Source: Siphonodentalium dalli (lineage: Eukaryota > Mollusca > Scaphopoda > Gadilida > Siphonodentaliidae). Taken from it: a stretch of DNA of 64,000 nt. The notes under the pieces were generated by a model. It saw only the letters and a program-made list of their open reading frames with translations, was not told the origin of the DNA and made no database searches. The translations under genes and the position numbers were made by a program. Location: the NCBI GenBank assembly GCA_032622095.1, contig CP136061.1, forward strand, positions 249,749,582 to 249,813,581, given 5' to 3'. Below, in pieces: positions 40,860 through 56,800 of the stretch. The first letter of the stretch is position 1. Each line of letters opens with the position of its first letter.

Positions 40860-41260
40860 TTAACCCTTTACCCAACAAACCGGCCAAAACCGGCCAAATA
40901 AAGCTTCAACAGCCTAAAATATCTTCGGTCTGTCTCAATAGAACCATACAAATATGGATATCATTGGAACCGGCTCCTTGACCACATTGTGATGGTTATA
41001 GTTATGCCCTGTGCCAATGCATTCTCTTATATATGCGAGTCGACCATAGGTCGCCTCGCATATATAAGAGAATGCATTGGCCTAAAAAAAAATCTTTTTT
41101 TAACACTTTTTACCATTTTTTCTTATATTCTTTAACAATTTTATAATTTGTAATGTGTTAAGCCAATGCATTCTCTTATATATGCGAGGCGACCTATGGT
41201 CGACTCGCATATATAAGAGAATGCATTGGCACAGGGCCCTTCTGTTGGGTAAAGGGTTAA
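40860..41260. mobile_element. TTAA-type MITE, family A, complete, inverted
   Basis: 401 bp, both TTAA flanks and both hairpin modules. Confidence 0.94.
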
Positions 41261-41394
41261 AGTATATTTACTGATTATAATGGTGTTGTTACACTCACTA
41301 TAATTGTTTTATAAATGGGCTCTTGTGTTGCATGATACTAATTCGATCATAGAATGGTGATGTGGGGGTGTAAATTGAATTTCAGCAATTGTTA

Positions 41395-41582
41395 CAGTAA
41401 TGCCCTGAATAATCAACTCCTTAACCACAGCAGAATTATGGGTAACTTTTCAGGATTTAGTCGGAAATATGGCTTGTTGCCATTCATCGGAAAGCTCTCA
41501 CTGTGCCATATTTCTGACTAAATCCTGAAAAGTTACCAATAATTCATCTGTGGTTAAGGAGTCGATTATTTAGGGCATTACC
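41395..41582. mobile_element. Mariner-like MITE next to 21-bp minisatellite
   Basis: Starts TA-CAGTAATGCCCTGAATAAT. The right end GGGCATTACCG adjoins the minisatellite that begins at 41591. Confidence 0.87.
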
Positions 41583-41590
41583 GTACTGTA

Positions 41591-42487
41591 CTTCTCCCTG
41601 ATTACCGTCCACTTCTCCCTAATAACGGTCCACTTCTCCCTAATAACGGTCCACTTCTCCCTAATAACGGTCCACTTCTCCCTAATAACGGTCCACTTCT
41701 CCCTAATAACGGTCCACTTCTCCCTAATAACGGTCCACTTCTCCCTAATAACGGTCCACTTCTCCCTAATAACGGTCCACTTCTCCCTGATTACCGTCCA
41801 CTTCTCCCTAATAACGGTCCACTTCTCCCTAATAACGGTCCACTTCTCCCTAATAACGGTCCACTTCTCCCTGATTACCATCCACTTCTCCCTAATAACG
41901 GTCCACTTCTCCCTAATAACGGTCCACTTCTCCCTGATTACCGTCCACTTCTCCCTAATAACGGTCCACTTCTCCCTAATAACGGTCCACTTCTCCCTAA
42001 TAACGGTCCACTTCTCCCTAATAACGGTCCACTTCCCCCTAATACCGGTCCACTTCTCCCTAATAACGGTCCACTTCTCCCTAATAACGGTCCACTTCTC
42101 CCTAATAACGGTCCACTTCTCCCTAATAACGGTCCACTTCTCCCTAATAACGGTCCACTTCTCCCTGATTACCGTCCACTTCTCCCTAATAACGGTCCAC
42201 TTCTCCCTAATAACGGTCCACTTCTCCCTAATAACGGTCCACTTCTCCCTAATAACGGTCCACTTCTCCCTAATAACGGTCCACTTCTCCCTAATAACGG
42301 TCCACTTCTCCATAATAACGGTCCACTTCTCCCTGATTACCGTCCACTTCTCCCTAATAACGGTCCACTTCTCCCTAATAACGGTCCACTTCTCCCTGAT
42401 TACCGTCCACTTCTCCCTAATAACGGTCCACTTCTCCCTAATAACGGTCCACTTCTCCCTAATAACGGTCCACTTCTCCCTAATAAC
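41591..42487. repeat. 21-bp minisatellite, about 43 copies
   Basis: The unit is CTTCTCCCTAATAACGGTCC plus one base; about one unit in seven is the GATTACCG variant. On the minus strand it makes a 314-codon frame of VIREKWT repeats, which I regard as a by-product of the period. It starts right after a mariner-like MITE. Confidence 0.97.
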
Positions 42488-42519
42488 CAAACAGGAAGAA
42501 GTGACTTCTCCCAATTTGA

Positions 42520-42602
42520 AAACCTGAGGGTCAAATAAGTGTCACTAATTTCACCGTCTAGGGAAATTATTCTGCAAATGACAGACATACTATTTCAAGG
42601 CT
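42520..42602. mobile_element. hAT-like MITE, right-end fragment
   Basis: Contains GCAAATGACAGACATACTAT and CAAGGCTT. Confidence 0.8.
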
Positions 42603-42615
42603 TATAACTTGTTGA

Positions 42616-42869
42616 CAAGCCTTGAAATAGGGTGTCTGTCATTTGCAGAATGAGGTCCCCAGAGGGTGAGTTTAGTGATGCTACCCCGGATAGTGGGCTA
42701 GCATCACCAAATTCACCCTCTGGGAACCTCATTCTGCTGAGGTGTAAGAAGAATGAGGTCCCCAGAGGGTGAACTTGGTGATGCTAGCCCGCTATGCGGG
42801 GTAGCATCACTAAATTCACCCTCTGGGGACCTCATTCTGCAAATGACAGACACCCTATTTCAAGGCTTG
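42616..42869. mobile_element. hAT-like MITE with 8-bp target duplication
   Basis: 254 bp, flanked by CTTGTTGA (42608-42615, 42870-42877). Nearly identical to 4405-4658. Confidence 0.94.
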
Positions 42870-44025
42870 CTTGTTGAAGTAACACAATCTTCACTAATGT
42901 CAGACACACTATTTACAGGCATGTTGGTAAAGTTACACAATCTAATTTCAGCCTTTGATATAAGGAATCATTGCATGTGGGCCTATATCACAATTAATCA
43001 ACTGTGTTATTTAACACCTGTGGTGTGATGATGCGGCGCACACAGGTGGGAGGCGTGTGATCCATATAGATTTAATGGCTGCCATTCTTGTTAACAATGG
43101 ACAGTATTGGGTCAATTAAACCATTTCCCCGATTGTCAGTTATAGATTACAAAACGTCTCACGCAGGCACACCATACATGTCGGTATAATCATCATTAGG
43201 CTAAACGGCATGATCGTTTTATTGAATATTGAGAAAGTTTCTGGATACAATGGACAATGTAGATTAAAATTTCAATAATGCACAGCTGGTTTTGTAGGTA
43301 TATTATGCTTGCAGGTCAGCAGATATTGGCTATATATATAATGTATCCACCTGGAGTTTCAGGTGCTGGTCATTCAACAGGCAGGTAATGTGATTGATCA
43401 GTTAACGAACTGAACCTCATTTCTAAGCTTGGTCAGACATGAGAATTCTTCTTGAAACGGCGCTACACAGCCATACCAATATCCGCTAACACATCCGAAT
43501 AATAAATTTAATTCAAATGTCGCTTAGGCATTTTATTGTTATTACTTGGTTTCGGATTTCCCTAATAAAAAAAAAAGATGTTTGTCAATAAATTTTTTTT
43601 TTAAGTTCTCGCTTTTTTTATTTCCGCCAATAGGAATATTATATAAAAAAACATATAAATTTTTTTTTAAAAGTATAAGTTAACGTAAAATGTACAACAA
43701 CATCTATTGAACAGCGAAGCCTCTTGGTGATGTTTATGGTATTGAATCTAAATGCCAACATGGCGGATGCTGATATTGACAATATTTTTTCATCTATCCG
43801 TATCATGCTTTAAAGAAACATCCAAATCAAAAATATATATTTGCCCGTGCTTGTTTTAGATGAGGAGATTATTATACAGCAAATATTTTATTTCTCCCAA
43901 CCCTATTTTTTGATAATTTAAATAAAAAAAAAATATTCAGATTTTATTTTAATTTATTTTCCTCCCACCTCTCCTGCCTTTCAGCCAATGAAATCCATAA
44001 ACCACGTATTAAAAAATAAAATGCC

Positions 44026-44279
44026 TTAATCCTTTCATGATGCTGTGCTGGTGCATCATTAAATATCTTGTGCCAGTGCATTCTCTTATATATATATGCA
44101 AGTCTCCCTACAAGAGAATGCACTGGCTTACAAGGTCAATGTAAATATTGTTAGGTCAATGCATTCTCTTATATATGCGAGGCTCCCTATGGGAGACTAG
44201 CATACACATGTATACGAGAATGCATTGGCACAGGGTTTCACAAATTTAAAGAAGCTCCATGCAGTCATGGAAGGGTTAA
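44026..44279. mobile_element. TTAA-type MITE, family C, diverged
   Basis: TTAATCCTTTCATGATG at the left and GTCATGGAAGGGTTAA at the right. The first hairpin is shortened. Confidence 0.87.
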
Positions 44280-44344
44280 GTACCTCCTATACTGGCAAAC
44301 TTGGAAAATCATATCGTCCTGACAAGAAATTATATCCAAACTAA

Positions 44345-44624
44345 TTTCATCCTCGAAAGTGTTTAAAAGAGTGGTTTGATCATCGAAAGTGTTTAAAAGT
44401 GTGGTTTGATCATCGAAAGTGTTTAAAAGTGTGGTTTGATCATCGAAAGTGTTTAAAAGTGTGGTTTGATCATCGAAAGAGTTTAAAAGTGTGGTTTGAT
44501 CATCGAAAGAGTTTAAAAGTGTGGTTTGATCATCGAAAGTGTTTAAAAGTGTGGTTTGATCATCGAAAGAGTTTAAAAGTGTGGTTTGATCATTGAAAGT
44601 GTTTAAAAGTGTGGTTTGTTCACC
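44345..44624. repeat. 30-bp minisatellite, about 9 copies
   Basis: The unit contains GTGGTTTGATCATCGAAAG with GTTTAAAA. Units alternate between AAAGT and AAAGA. Confidence 0.95.
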
Positions 44625-44842
44625 AAAATTTTACTTTCTCGGCATTGATACATGCCTTGGTTGCTGTCGGTACCCTCTTTATAATTTTACTTTCTCATCA
44701 TTGATTCATGCCTTGGTTGCTGTCGGGACCCTCTTTATAAGGCTCTATTTATGAGGGCACTTGATAAGATTTTTCAGATATACATGGGACGATTGCACAG
44801 TTCCCTGATTTTACTGTTTCCAATAAGGAGGCGCCAAATTTG

Positions 44843-47800
44843 CCGAATTCTATATTGGACAAGTGTATAATATAAAGTATCACCAATTTCTATATTGGAT
44901 GAGTGAATGATATAAAGTATCACCAATTTCTATATTGGATGAGTGTATAATATAAAGTATCACTGATTTCTATATTGGATGAGTGTATAATATAAAGTAT
45001 CACCAATTTCTATATTGGATGAGTGAATGATATAAAGTATCACCAATTTCTATATTGGATGAGTGTATAATATAAAGTATCACTGATTTCTATATTGGAT
45101 GAGTGTATAATATAAAGTATCACTGATTTCTATATTGGATGAGTGTATAATATAAAGTATCACTGATTTCTATATTGGATGAGTGTATAATATAAAGTAT
45201 CACTGATTTCTATATTGGATGAGTGTATGATATAAAGTATCACTGATTTCTATATTGGATGAGTGTATAATATAAAGTATCACTGATTTCTATATTGGAG
45301 GAGTGTATAATATAAAGTATCACTGATTTCTATATTGGATGTGTGTATAATATAAAGTATCACTGATTTCTATATTGGATGTGTGTATAATATAAAGTAT
45401 CACTGATTTCTATATTGGATGAGTGTATAATATAAAGTATCACCGATTTCTATATTGGATGTGTGTATAATATAAAGTATCACTGATTTCTATATTGGAT
45501 GTGTGTATAATATAAAGTATCACTGATTTCTATATTGGATGTGTGTATAATATAAAGTATCACAGATTTCTATATTGGATGAGTGTATAATATAAAGTAT
45601 CACCAATTTCTATATTGGATGAGTGTATTATATAAAGTATCACTGATTTCTATATTGGATGTGTGTATAATATAAAGTATCACTGATTTCTATATTGGAT
45701 GAGTGTATAATATAAAGTATCACCGATTTGTATATTGGATGTGTGTATAATATAAAGTATCACTGATTTGTATATTGGATGTGTGTATAATATAAAGTAT
45801 CAGTGATTTGTATATTGGATGTGTGTATAATATAAAGTATCACTGATTTCTATATTGGATGAGTGTATAATATAAAGTATCACCGATTTGTATATTGGAT
45901 GAGTGTATAATATAAAGTATCACTGATTTGTATATTGGATGAGTGTATAATATAAAGTATCACCGATTTGTATATTGGATGAGTGTATTATATAAAGTAT
46001 CACTGATTTGTATATTGGATGAGTGTATAATATAAAGTATCACTGATTTGTATATTGGATGAGTGTATAATATAAAGTATCACTGATTTGTATATTGGAT
46101 GAGTGTATAATATAAAGTATCACCGATTTGTATATTGGATGAGTGTATTATATAAAGTATCACTGATTTGTATATTGGATGAGTGTATTATATAAAGTAT
46201 CACTGATTTGTATATTGGATGAGTGTATTATATAAAGTATCACTGATTTGTATATTGGATGAGTGTATAATATAAAGTATCACTGATTTGTATATTGGAT
46301 GAGTGTATTATATAAAGTATCACTGATTTGTATATTGGATGAGTGTATAATATAAAGTATCACTGATTTGTATATTGGATGAGTGTATTATATAAAGTAT
46401 CACCGATTTGTATATTGGATGAGTGTATTATATAAAGTATCACTGATTTGTATATTGGATGAGTGTATTATATAAAGTATCACTGATTTGTATATTGGAT
46501 GAGTGTATTATATAAAGTATCACTGATTTGTATATTGGATGAGTGTATAATATAAAGTATCACTGATTTGTATATTGGATGAGTGTATTATATAAAGTAT
46601 CACCGATTTGTATATTGGATGAGTGTATTATATAAAGTATCACTGATTTGTATATTGGATGAGTGTATTATATAAAGTATCACCGATTTGTATATTGGAT
46701 GAGTGTATTATATAAAGTATCACTGATTTGTATATTGGATGAGTGTATTATATAAAGTATCACCGATTTGTATATTGGATGAGTGTATTATATAAAGTAT
46801 CACTGATTTGTATATTGGATGAGTGTATTATATAAAGTATCACTGATTTGTATATTGGATGAGTGTATTATATAAAGTATCACCGATTTGTATATTGGAT
46901 GAGTGTATTATATAAAGTATCACCGATTTGTATATTGGATGAGTGTATTATATAAAGTATCACTGATTTGTATATTGGATGAGTGTATTATATAAAGTAT
47001 CACTGATTTGTATATTGGATGAGTGTATTATATAAAGTATCACTGATTTGTATATTGGATGAGTGTATAATATAAAGTATCACTGATTTGTATATTGGAT
47101 GAGTGTATTATATAAAGTATCACCGATTTGTATATTGGATGAGTGTATTATATAAAGTATCACTGATTTGTATATTGGATGAGTGTATTATATAAAGTAT
47201 CACTGATTTGTATATTGGATGAGTGTATAATATAAAGTATCACTGATTTGTATATTGGATGAGTGTATAATATAAAGTATCACTGATTTGTATATTGGAT
47301 GAGTGTATTATATAAAGTATCACCGATTTGTATATTGGATGAGTGTATAATATAAAGTATCACTGATTTGTATATTGGATGAGTGTATAATATAAAGTAT
47401 CACTGATTTGTATATTGGATGAGTGTATAATATAAAGTATCACTGATTTGTATATTGGATGAGTGTATAATATAAAGTATCACTGATTTGTATATTGGAT
47501 GAGTGTATAATATAAAGTATCACGGATTTGTATATTGGATGAGTGTATAATATAAAGTATCACTGATTTGTATATTGGATGAGTGTATTATATAAAGTAT
47601 CACCGATTTGTATATTGGATGAGTGTATTATATAAAGTATCACCGATTTGTATATTGGATGAGTGTATTATATAAAGTATCACCGATTTGTATATTGGAT
47701 GAGTGTATAATATAAAGTATCACCGATTTGTATATTGGATGAGTGTATAATATAAAGTATCACTGATTTGTATATTGGATGAGTGTATTATATAAAGTAT

Positions 47801-50800
47801 CACCGATTTGTATATTGGATGAGTGTATAATATAAAGTATCACTGATTTGTATATTGGATGAGTGTATAATATAAAGTATCACTGATTTCTATATTGGAT
47901 GAGTGTATTATATAAAGTATCACCGATTTGTATATTGGATGAGTGTATAATATAAAGTATCACTGATTTGTATATTGGATGAGTGTATAATATAAAGTAT
48001 CACCGATTTGTATATTGGATGAGTGTATAATATAAAGTATCACCGATTTGTATATTGGATGAGTGAATGATATAAAGTATCACCGATTTGTATATTGGAT
48101 GAGTGTATTATATAAAGTATCACCGATTTGTATATTGGATGAGTGTATTATATAAAGTATCACTGATTTCTATATTGGATGAGTGTATAATATAAAGTAT
48201 CACCGATTTGTATATTGGATGAGTGTATTATATAAAGTATCACCGATTTGTATATTGGATGAGTGTATTATATAAAGTATCACCGATTTGTATATTGGAT
48301 GAGTGTATAATATAAAGTATCACCGATTTGTATATTGGATGAGTGTATTATATAAAGTATCACTGATTTCTATATTGGATGAGTGTATGATATAAAGTAT
48401 CACCGATTTGTATATTGGATGAGTGTATAATATAAAGTATCACTGATTTGTATATTGGATGAGTGTATAATATAAAGTATCACCGATTTATATATTGGAT
48501 GAGTGTATAATATAAAGTATCACCGATTTGTATATTGGATGAGTGTATGATATAAAGTATCACTGATTTCTATATTGGATGAGTGTATAATATAAAGTAT
48601 CACTGATTTGTATATTGGATGAGTGTATAATATAAAGTATCACCGATTTGTATATTGGATGAGTGTATGATATAAAGTATCACTGATTTCTATATTGGAT
48701 GAGTGTATAATATAAAGTATCACCGATTTATATATTGGATGAGTGTATTATATAAAGTATCACCGATTTGTATATTGGATGAGTGTATTATATAAAGTAT
48801 CACCGATTTGTATATTGGATGAGTGTATTATATAAAGTATCACTGATTTCTATATTGGATGAGTGTATTATATAAAGTATCACCGATTTGTATATTGGAT
48901 GAGTGTATTATATAAAGTATCACCGATTTCTATATTGGATGAGTGTATAATATAAAGTATCACCGATTTGTATATTGGATGAGTGTATAATATAAAGTAT
49001 CACCGATTTGTATATTGGATGAGTGTATGATATAAAGTATCACCGATTTGTATATTGGATGAGTGTATAATATAAAGTATCACCGATTTGTATATTGGAT
49101 GAGTGTATTATATAAAGTATCACCGATTTATATATTGGATGAGTGTATTATATAAAGTATCACCGATTTGTATATTGGATGAGTGTATTATATAAAGTAT
49201 CACCGATTTCTATATTGGATGTGTGTATGATATAAAGTATCACCGATTTGTATATTGGATGAGTGTATAATATAAAGTATCACTGATTTGTATATTGGAT
49301 GAGTGTATTATATAAAGTATCACCGATTTGTATATTGGATGAGTGTATAATATAAAGTATCACCGATTTCTATATTGGATGTGTGTATGATATAAAGTAT
49401 CACCGATTTGTATATTGGATGAGTGTATAATATAAAGTATCACCGATTTCTATATTGGATGTGTGTATGATATAAAGTATCACCGATTTGTATATTGGAT
49501 GAGTGTATAATATAAAGTATCACTGATTTCTATATTGGATGAGTGTATAATATAAAGTATCACCGATTTGTATATTGGATGAGTGTATAATATAAAGTAT
49601 CACCGATTTCTATATTGGATGAGTGTATTATATAAAGTATCACTGATTTGTATATTGGATGAGTGTATTATATAAAGTATCACCGATTTCTATATTGGAT
49701 GTGTGTATTATATAAAGTATCACTGATTTGTATATTGGATGAGTGTATAATATAAAGTATCACCGATTTGTATATTGGATGAGTGTATTATATAAAGTAT
49801 CACCGATTTGTATATTGGATGAGTGTATTATATAAAGTATCACCGATTTGTATATTGGATGAGTGTATTATATAAAGTATCACCGATTTCTATATTGGAT
49901 GAGTGTATTATATAAAGTATCACCGATTTGTATATTGGATGAGTGTATTATATAAAGTATCACCGATTTCTATATTGGATGAGTGTATAATATAAAGTAT
50001 CACCGATTTGTATATTGGATGAGTGTATTATATAAAGTATCACTGATTTCTATATTGGATGAGTGTATTATATAAAGTATCACTGATTTGTATATTGGAT
50101 GTGTGTATAATATAAAGTATCACCGATTTGTATATTGGATGAGTGTATTATATAAAGTATCACCGATTTCTATATTGGATGAGTGTATAATATAAAGTAT
50201 CACCAATTTGTATATTGGATGAGTGTATAATATAAAGTATCACCGATTTGTATATTGGATGAGTGTATAATATAAAGTATCACCGATTTCTATATTGGAT
50301 GAGTGTATAATATAAAGTATCACCGATTTGTATATTGGATGAGTGTATAATATAAAGTATCACCGATTTGTATATTGGATGAGTGTATGATATAAAGTAT
50401 CACCGATTTGTATATTGGATGAGTGTATAATATAAAGTATCACTGATTTGTATATTGGATGAGTGTATTATATAAAGTATCACCGATTTGTATATTGGAT
50501 GAGTGTATAATATAAAGTATCACTGATTTCTATATTGGATGAGTGTATAATATAAAGTATCACCGATTTGTATATTGGATGAGTGTATTATATAAAGTAT
50601 CACCGATTTATATATTGGATGAGTGTATTATATAAAGTATCACCGATTTGTATATTGGATGAGTGTATTATATAAAGTATCACCGATTTGTATATTGGAT
50701 GAGTGTATTATATAAAGTATCACCGATTTCTATATTGGATGAGTGTATTATATAAAGTATCACCGATTTGTATATTGGATGAGTGTATAATATAAAGTAT

Positions 50801-53800
50801 CACTGATTTCTATATTGGATGTGTGTATAATATAAAGTATCACTGATTTGTATATTGGATGAGTGTATAATATAAAGTATCACTGATTTCTATATTGGAT
50901 GTGTGTATAATATAAAGTATCACCGATTTGTATATTGGATGAGTGTATTATATAAAGTATCACCGATTTCTATATTGGATGAGTGTATAATATAAAGTAT
51001 CACTGATTTCTATATTGGATGTGTGTATAATATAAAGTATCACCGATTTGTATATTGGATGAGTGTATTATATAAAGTATCACCGATTTCTATATTGGAT
51101 GAGTGTATAATATAAAGTATCACCGATTTCTATATTGGATGAGTGTATGATATAAAGTATCACTGATTTCTATATTGGATGTGTGTATAATATAAAGTAT
51201 CACTGATTTCTATATTGGATGAGTGTATAATATAAAGTATCACCGATTTGTATATTGGATGAGTGTATAATATAAAGTATCACCGATTTGTATATTGGAT
51301 GAGTGTATTATATAAAGTATCACCGATTTGTATATTGGATGAGTGTATTATATAAAGTATCACCGATTTGTATATTGGATGAGTGAATGATATAAAGTAT
51401 CACTGATTTGTATATTGGATGAGTGTATTATATAAAGTATCACTGATTTCTATATTGGATGAGTGTATTATATAAAGTATCACCGATTTCTATATTGGAT
51501 GAGTGTATTATATAAAGTATCACCGATTTCTATATTGGATGAGTGTATTATATAAAGTATCACCGATTTGTATATTGGATGAGTGTATTATATAAAGTAT
51601 CACCGATTTGTATATTGGATGAGTGTATAATATAAAGTATCACCGATTTGTATATTGGATGAGTGTATTATATAAAGTATCACTGATTTCTATATTGGAT
51701 GAGTGTATTATATAAAGTATCACTGATTTGTATATTGGATGAGTGTATTATATAAAGTATCACCGATTTCTATATTGGATGAGTGTATTATATAAAGTAT
51801 CACCGATTTGTATATTGGATGAGTGTATAATATAAAGTATCACTGATTTCTATATTGGATGAGTGTATAATATAAAGTATCACTGATTTGTATATTGGAT
51901 GAGTGTATTATATAAAGTATCACTGATTTCTATATTGGATGAGTGTATTATATAAAGTATCACCGATTTGTATATTGGATGAGTGTATTATATAAAGTAT
52001 CACCGATTTGTATATTGGATGAGTGTATAATATAAAGTATCACCGATTTGTATATTGGATGAGTGTATTATATAAAGTATCACTGATTTGTATATTGGAT
52101 GAGTGTATTATATAAAGTATCACTGATTTCTATATTGGATGAGTGTATTATATAAAGTATCACCGATTTGTATATTGGATGAGTGTATTATATAAAGTAT
52201 CACCGATTTGTATATTGGATGAGTGTATTATATAAAGTATCACCGATTTGTATATTGGATGAGTGTATTATATAAAGTATCACCGATTTGTATATTGGAT
52301 GAGTGTATTATATAAAGTATCACCGATTTGTATATTGGATGTGTGTATGATATAAAGTATCACTGATTTCTATATTGGATGAGTGTATTATATAAAGTAT
52401 CACCGATTTCTATATTGGATGAGTGTATTATATAAAGTATCACCGATTTGTATATTGGATGAGTGTATTATATAAAGTATCACTGATTTCTATATTGGAT
52501 GAGTGTATTATATAAAGTATCACCGATTTGTATATTGGATGAGTGTATTATATAAAGTATCACCGATTTGTATATTGGATGAGTGTATTATATAAAGTAT
52601 CACTGATTTCTATATTGGATGAGTGTATTATATAAAGTATCACTGATTTCTATATTGGATGAGTGTATTATATAAAGTATCACCGATTTGTATATTGGAT
52701 GAGTGTATTATATAAAGTATCACCGATTTGTATATTGGATGAGTGTATAATATAAAGTATCACCGATTTGTATATTGGATGAGTGTATTATATAAAGTAT
52801 CACTGATTTGTATATTGGATGAGTGTATTATATAAAGTATCACTGATTTCTATATTGGATGAGTGTATTATATAAAGTATCACCGATTTGTATATTGGAT
52901 GAGTGTATTATATAAAGTATCACTGATTTCTATATTGGATGAGTGTATTATATAAAGTATCACTGATTTGTATATTGGATGAGTGTATTATATAAAGTAT
53001 CACCGATTTGTATATTGGATGAGTGTATTATATAAAGTATCACCGATTTGTATATTGGATGAGTGTATTATATAAAGTATCACCGATTTGTATATTGGAT
53101 GTGTGTATGATATAAAGTATCACTGATTTCTATATTGGATGAGTGTATTATATAAAGTATCACCGATTTCTATATTGGATGAGTGTATTATATAAAGTAT
53201 CACCGATTTGTATATTGGATGAGTGTATTATATAAAGTATCACTGATTTCTATATTGGATGAGTGTATTATATAAAGTATCACTGATTTCTATATTGGAT
53301 GAGTGTATTATATAAAGTATCACCGATTTGTATATTGGATGAGTGTATTATATAAAGTATCACTGATTTGTATATTGGATGAGTGTATTATATAAAGTAT
53401 CACTGATTTGTATATTGGATGAGTGTATTATATAAAGTATCACTGATTTCTATATTGGATGAGTGTATTATATAAAGTATCACCGATTTGTATATTGGAT
53501 GAGTGTATAATATAAAGTATCACCGATTTGTATATTGGATGAGTGTATAATATAAAGTATCACTGATTTCTATATTGGATGAGTGTATTATATAAAGTAT
53601 CACTGATTTCTATATTGGATGAGTGTATTATATAAAGTATCACCGATTTCTATATTGGATGAGTGTATTATATAAAGTATCACCGATTTGTATATTGGAT
53701 GAGTGTATTATATAAAGTATCACCGATTTCTATATTGGATGAGTGTATTATATAAAGTATCACCGATTTGTATATTGGATGAGTGTATTATATAAAGTAT

Positions 53801-56800
53801 CACCGATTTCTATATTGGATGAGTGTATTATATAAAGTATCACTGATTTGTATATTGGATGAGTGTATAATATAAAGTATCACTGATTTCTATATTGGAT
53901 GAGTGTATGATATAAAGTATCACTGATTTCTATATTGGATGAGTGTATTATATAAAGTATCACCAATTTCTATATTGGATGAGTGTATAATATAAAGTAT
54001 CACTGATTTCTATATTGGATGAGTGTATTATATAAAGTATCACTGATTTCTATATTGGATGAGTGTATAATATAAAGTATCACGGATTTCTATATTGGAT
54101 GAGTGTATTATATAAAGTATCACGGATTTCTATATTGGATGAGTGTATAATATAAAGTATCACGGATTTCTATATTGGATGAGTGTATTATATAAAGTAT
54201 CACTGATTTCTATATTGGATGAGTGTATAATATAAAGTATCACTGATTTCTATATTGGATGTGTGTATAATATAAAGTAACACTGATTTCTATATTGGAT
54301 GAGTGTATAATATAAAGTATCACTGATTTCTATATTGGATGAGTGTATAATATAAAGTATCACTGATTTCTATATTGGATGAGTGTATAATATAAAGTAT
54401 CACTGATTTCTATATTGGATGTGTGTATAATATAAAGTAACACTGATTTCTATATTGGATGAGTGTATAATATAAAGTATCACTGATTTCTATATTGGAT
54501 GAGTGTATAATATAAAGTATCACTGATTTCTATATTGGATGTGTGTATAATATAAAGTAACACTGATTTCTATATTGGATGAGTGTATAATATAAAGTAT
54601 CACTGATTTCTATATTGGATGAGTGTATAATATAAAGTATCACTGATTTCTATATTGGATGAGTGTATAATATAAAGTATCACTGATTTCTATATTGGAT
54701 GAGTGTATAATATAAAGTATCACTGATTTCTATATTGGATGAGTGTATAATATAAAGTATCACTGATTTCTATATTGGATGTGTGTATAATATAAAGTAT
54801 CACTGATTTCTATATTGGATGAGTGTATTATATAAAGTATCACCGATTTGTATATTGGATGTGTGTATAATATAAAGTATCACCGATTTCTATATTGGAT
54901 GAGTGTATGATATAAAGTATCACTGATTTCTATATTGGATGAGTGTATTATATAAAGTATCACTGATTTCTATATTGGATGAGTGGTATTATATAAAGTA
55001 TCACTGATTTCTATATTGGATGAGTGTATTATATAAAGTATCACTGATTTCTATATTGGATGAGTGTATAATATAAAGTATCACTGATTTCTATATTGGA
55101 TGAGTGTATAATATAAAGTATCACTGATTTCTATATTGGATGAGTGTATAATATAAAGTATCACTGATTTTCTATATTGGATGAGTGTATAATATAAAGT
55201 ATCACTGATTTCTATATTGGATGTGTGTATAATATAAAGTATCACTGATTTCTATATTGGATGAGTGTATTATATAAAGTATCACCGATTTGTATATTGG
55301 ATGTGTGTATAATATAAAGTATCACCGATTTCTATATTGGATGAGTGTATGATATAAAGTATCACTGATTTCTATATTGGATGAGTGTATTATATAAAGT
55401 ATCACTGATTTCTATATTGGATGAGTGTATTATATAAAGTATCACTGATTTCTATATTGGATGAGTGTATTATATAAAGTATCACTGATTTCTATATTGG
55501 ATGTGTGTATAATATAAAGTATCACTGATTTCTATATTGGATGAGCTGTATTATATAAAGTATCACTGATTTCTATATTGGATGAGTGTATAATATAAAG
55601 TATCACTGATTTCTATATTGGATGAGTGTATTATATAAAGTATCACTGATTTCTATATTGGATGTGTGTATAATATAAAGTATCACCGATTTCTATATTG
55701 GATGAGTGTATTATATAAAGTATCACCGATTTCTATATTGGATGTGTGTATAATATAAAGTATCACCAATTTCTATATTGGATGTGTGTATAATATAAAG
55801 TATCACTGATTTCTATATTGGATGAGTGTATTATATAAAGTATCACCAATTTCTATATTGGATGTGTGTATAATATAAAGTATCACTGATTTCTATATTG
55901 GATGTGTGTATAATATAAAGTATCACTGATTTCTATATTGGATGAGTGTATAATATAAAGTATCACCAATTTCTATATTGGATGAGTGTATTATATAAAG
56001 TATCACCGATTTTCTATATTGGATGAGTGTATAATATAAAGTATCACCAATTTCTATATTGGATGAGTGTATAATATAAAGTATCACTGATTTCTATATT
56101 GGATGAGCGTATAATATAAAGTATCACCAATTTCTATATTGGATGAGTGTATTATATAAAGTATCACGGATTTCTATATTGGATGAGTGTATAATATAAA
56201 GTATCACCGATTTCTATATTGGATGAGTGTATAATATAAAGTATCACCAATTTCTATATTGGATGAGTGTATAATATAAAGTATCACCGATTTCTATATT
56301 GGATGAGTGTATAATATAAAGTATCACCGATTTCTATATTGGATGTGTGTATTATATAAAGTATCACCAATTTCTATATTGGATGAGTGTATAATATAAA
56401 GTATCACCGATTTCTATATTGGATGAGTGTATGATATAAAGTATCACTGATTTCTATATTGGATGAGTGTATAATATAAAGTATCACCGATTTCTATATT
56501 GGATGAGTGTATTATATAAAGTATCACTGATTTCTACATTGGATGTGCGTATAATATAAAGTATCACTGATTTCTATATTGGATGAGTGTATTATATAAA
56601 GTATCACTGATTTCTATATTGGATGAGTGTATGATATAAAGTATCACCGATTTCTATATTGGATGAGTGTATAATATAAAGTATCACCGATTTCTATATT
56701 GGATGAGTGTATAATATAAAGTATCACCGATTTCTATATTGGATGTGTGTATAATATAAAGTATCACTGATTTCTATATTGGATGAGTGTATAATATAAA

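Noticed and set aside
41570-42514. 314-codon minus-strand frame of VIREKWT repeats
   Set aside because: By-product of a 21-bp minisatellite. Its end runs into a mariner-like MITE on one side and an hAT-like fragment on the other.
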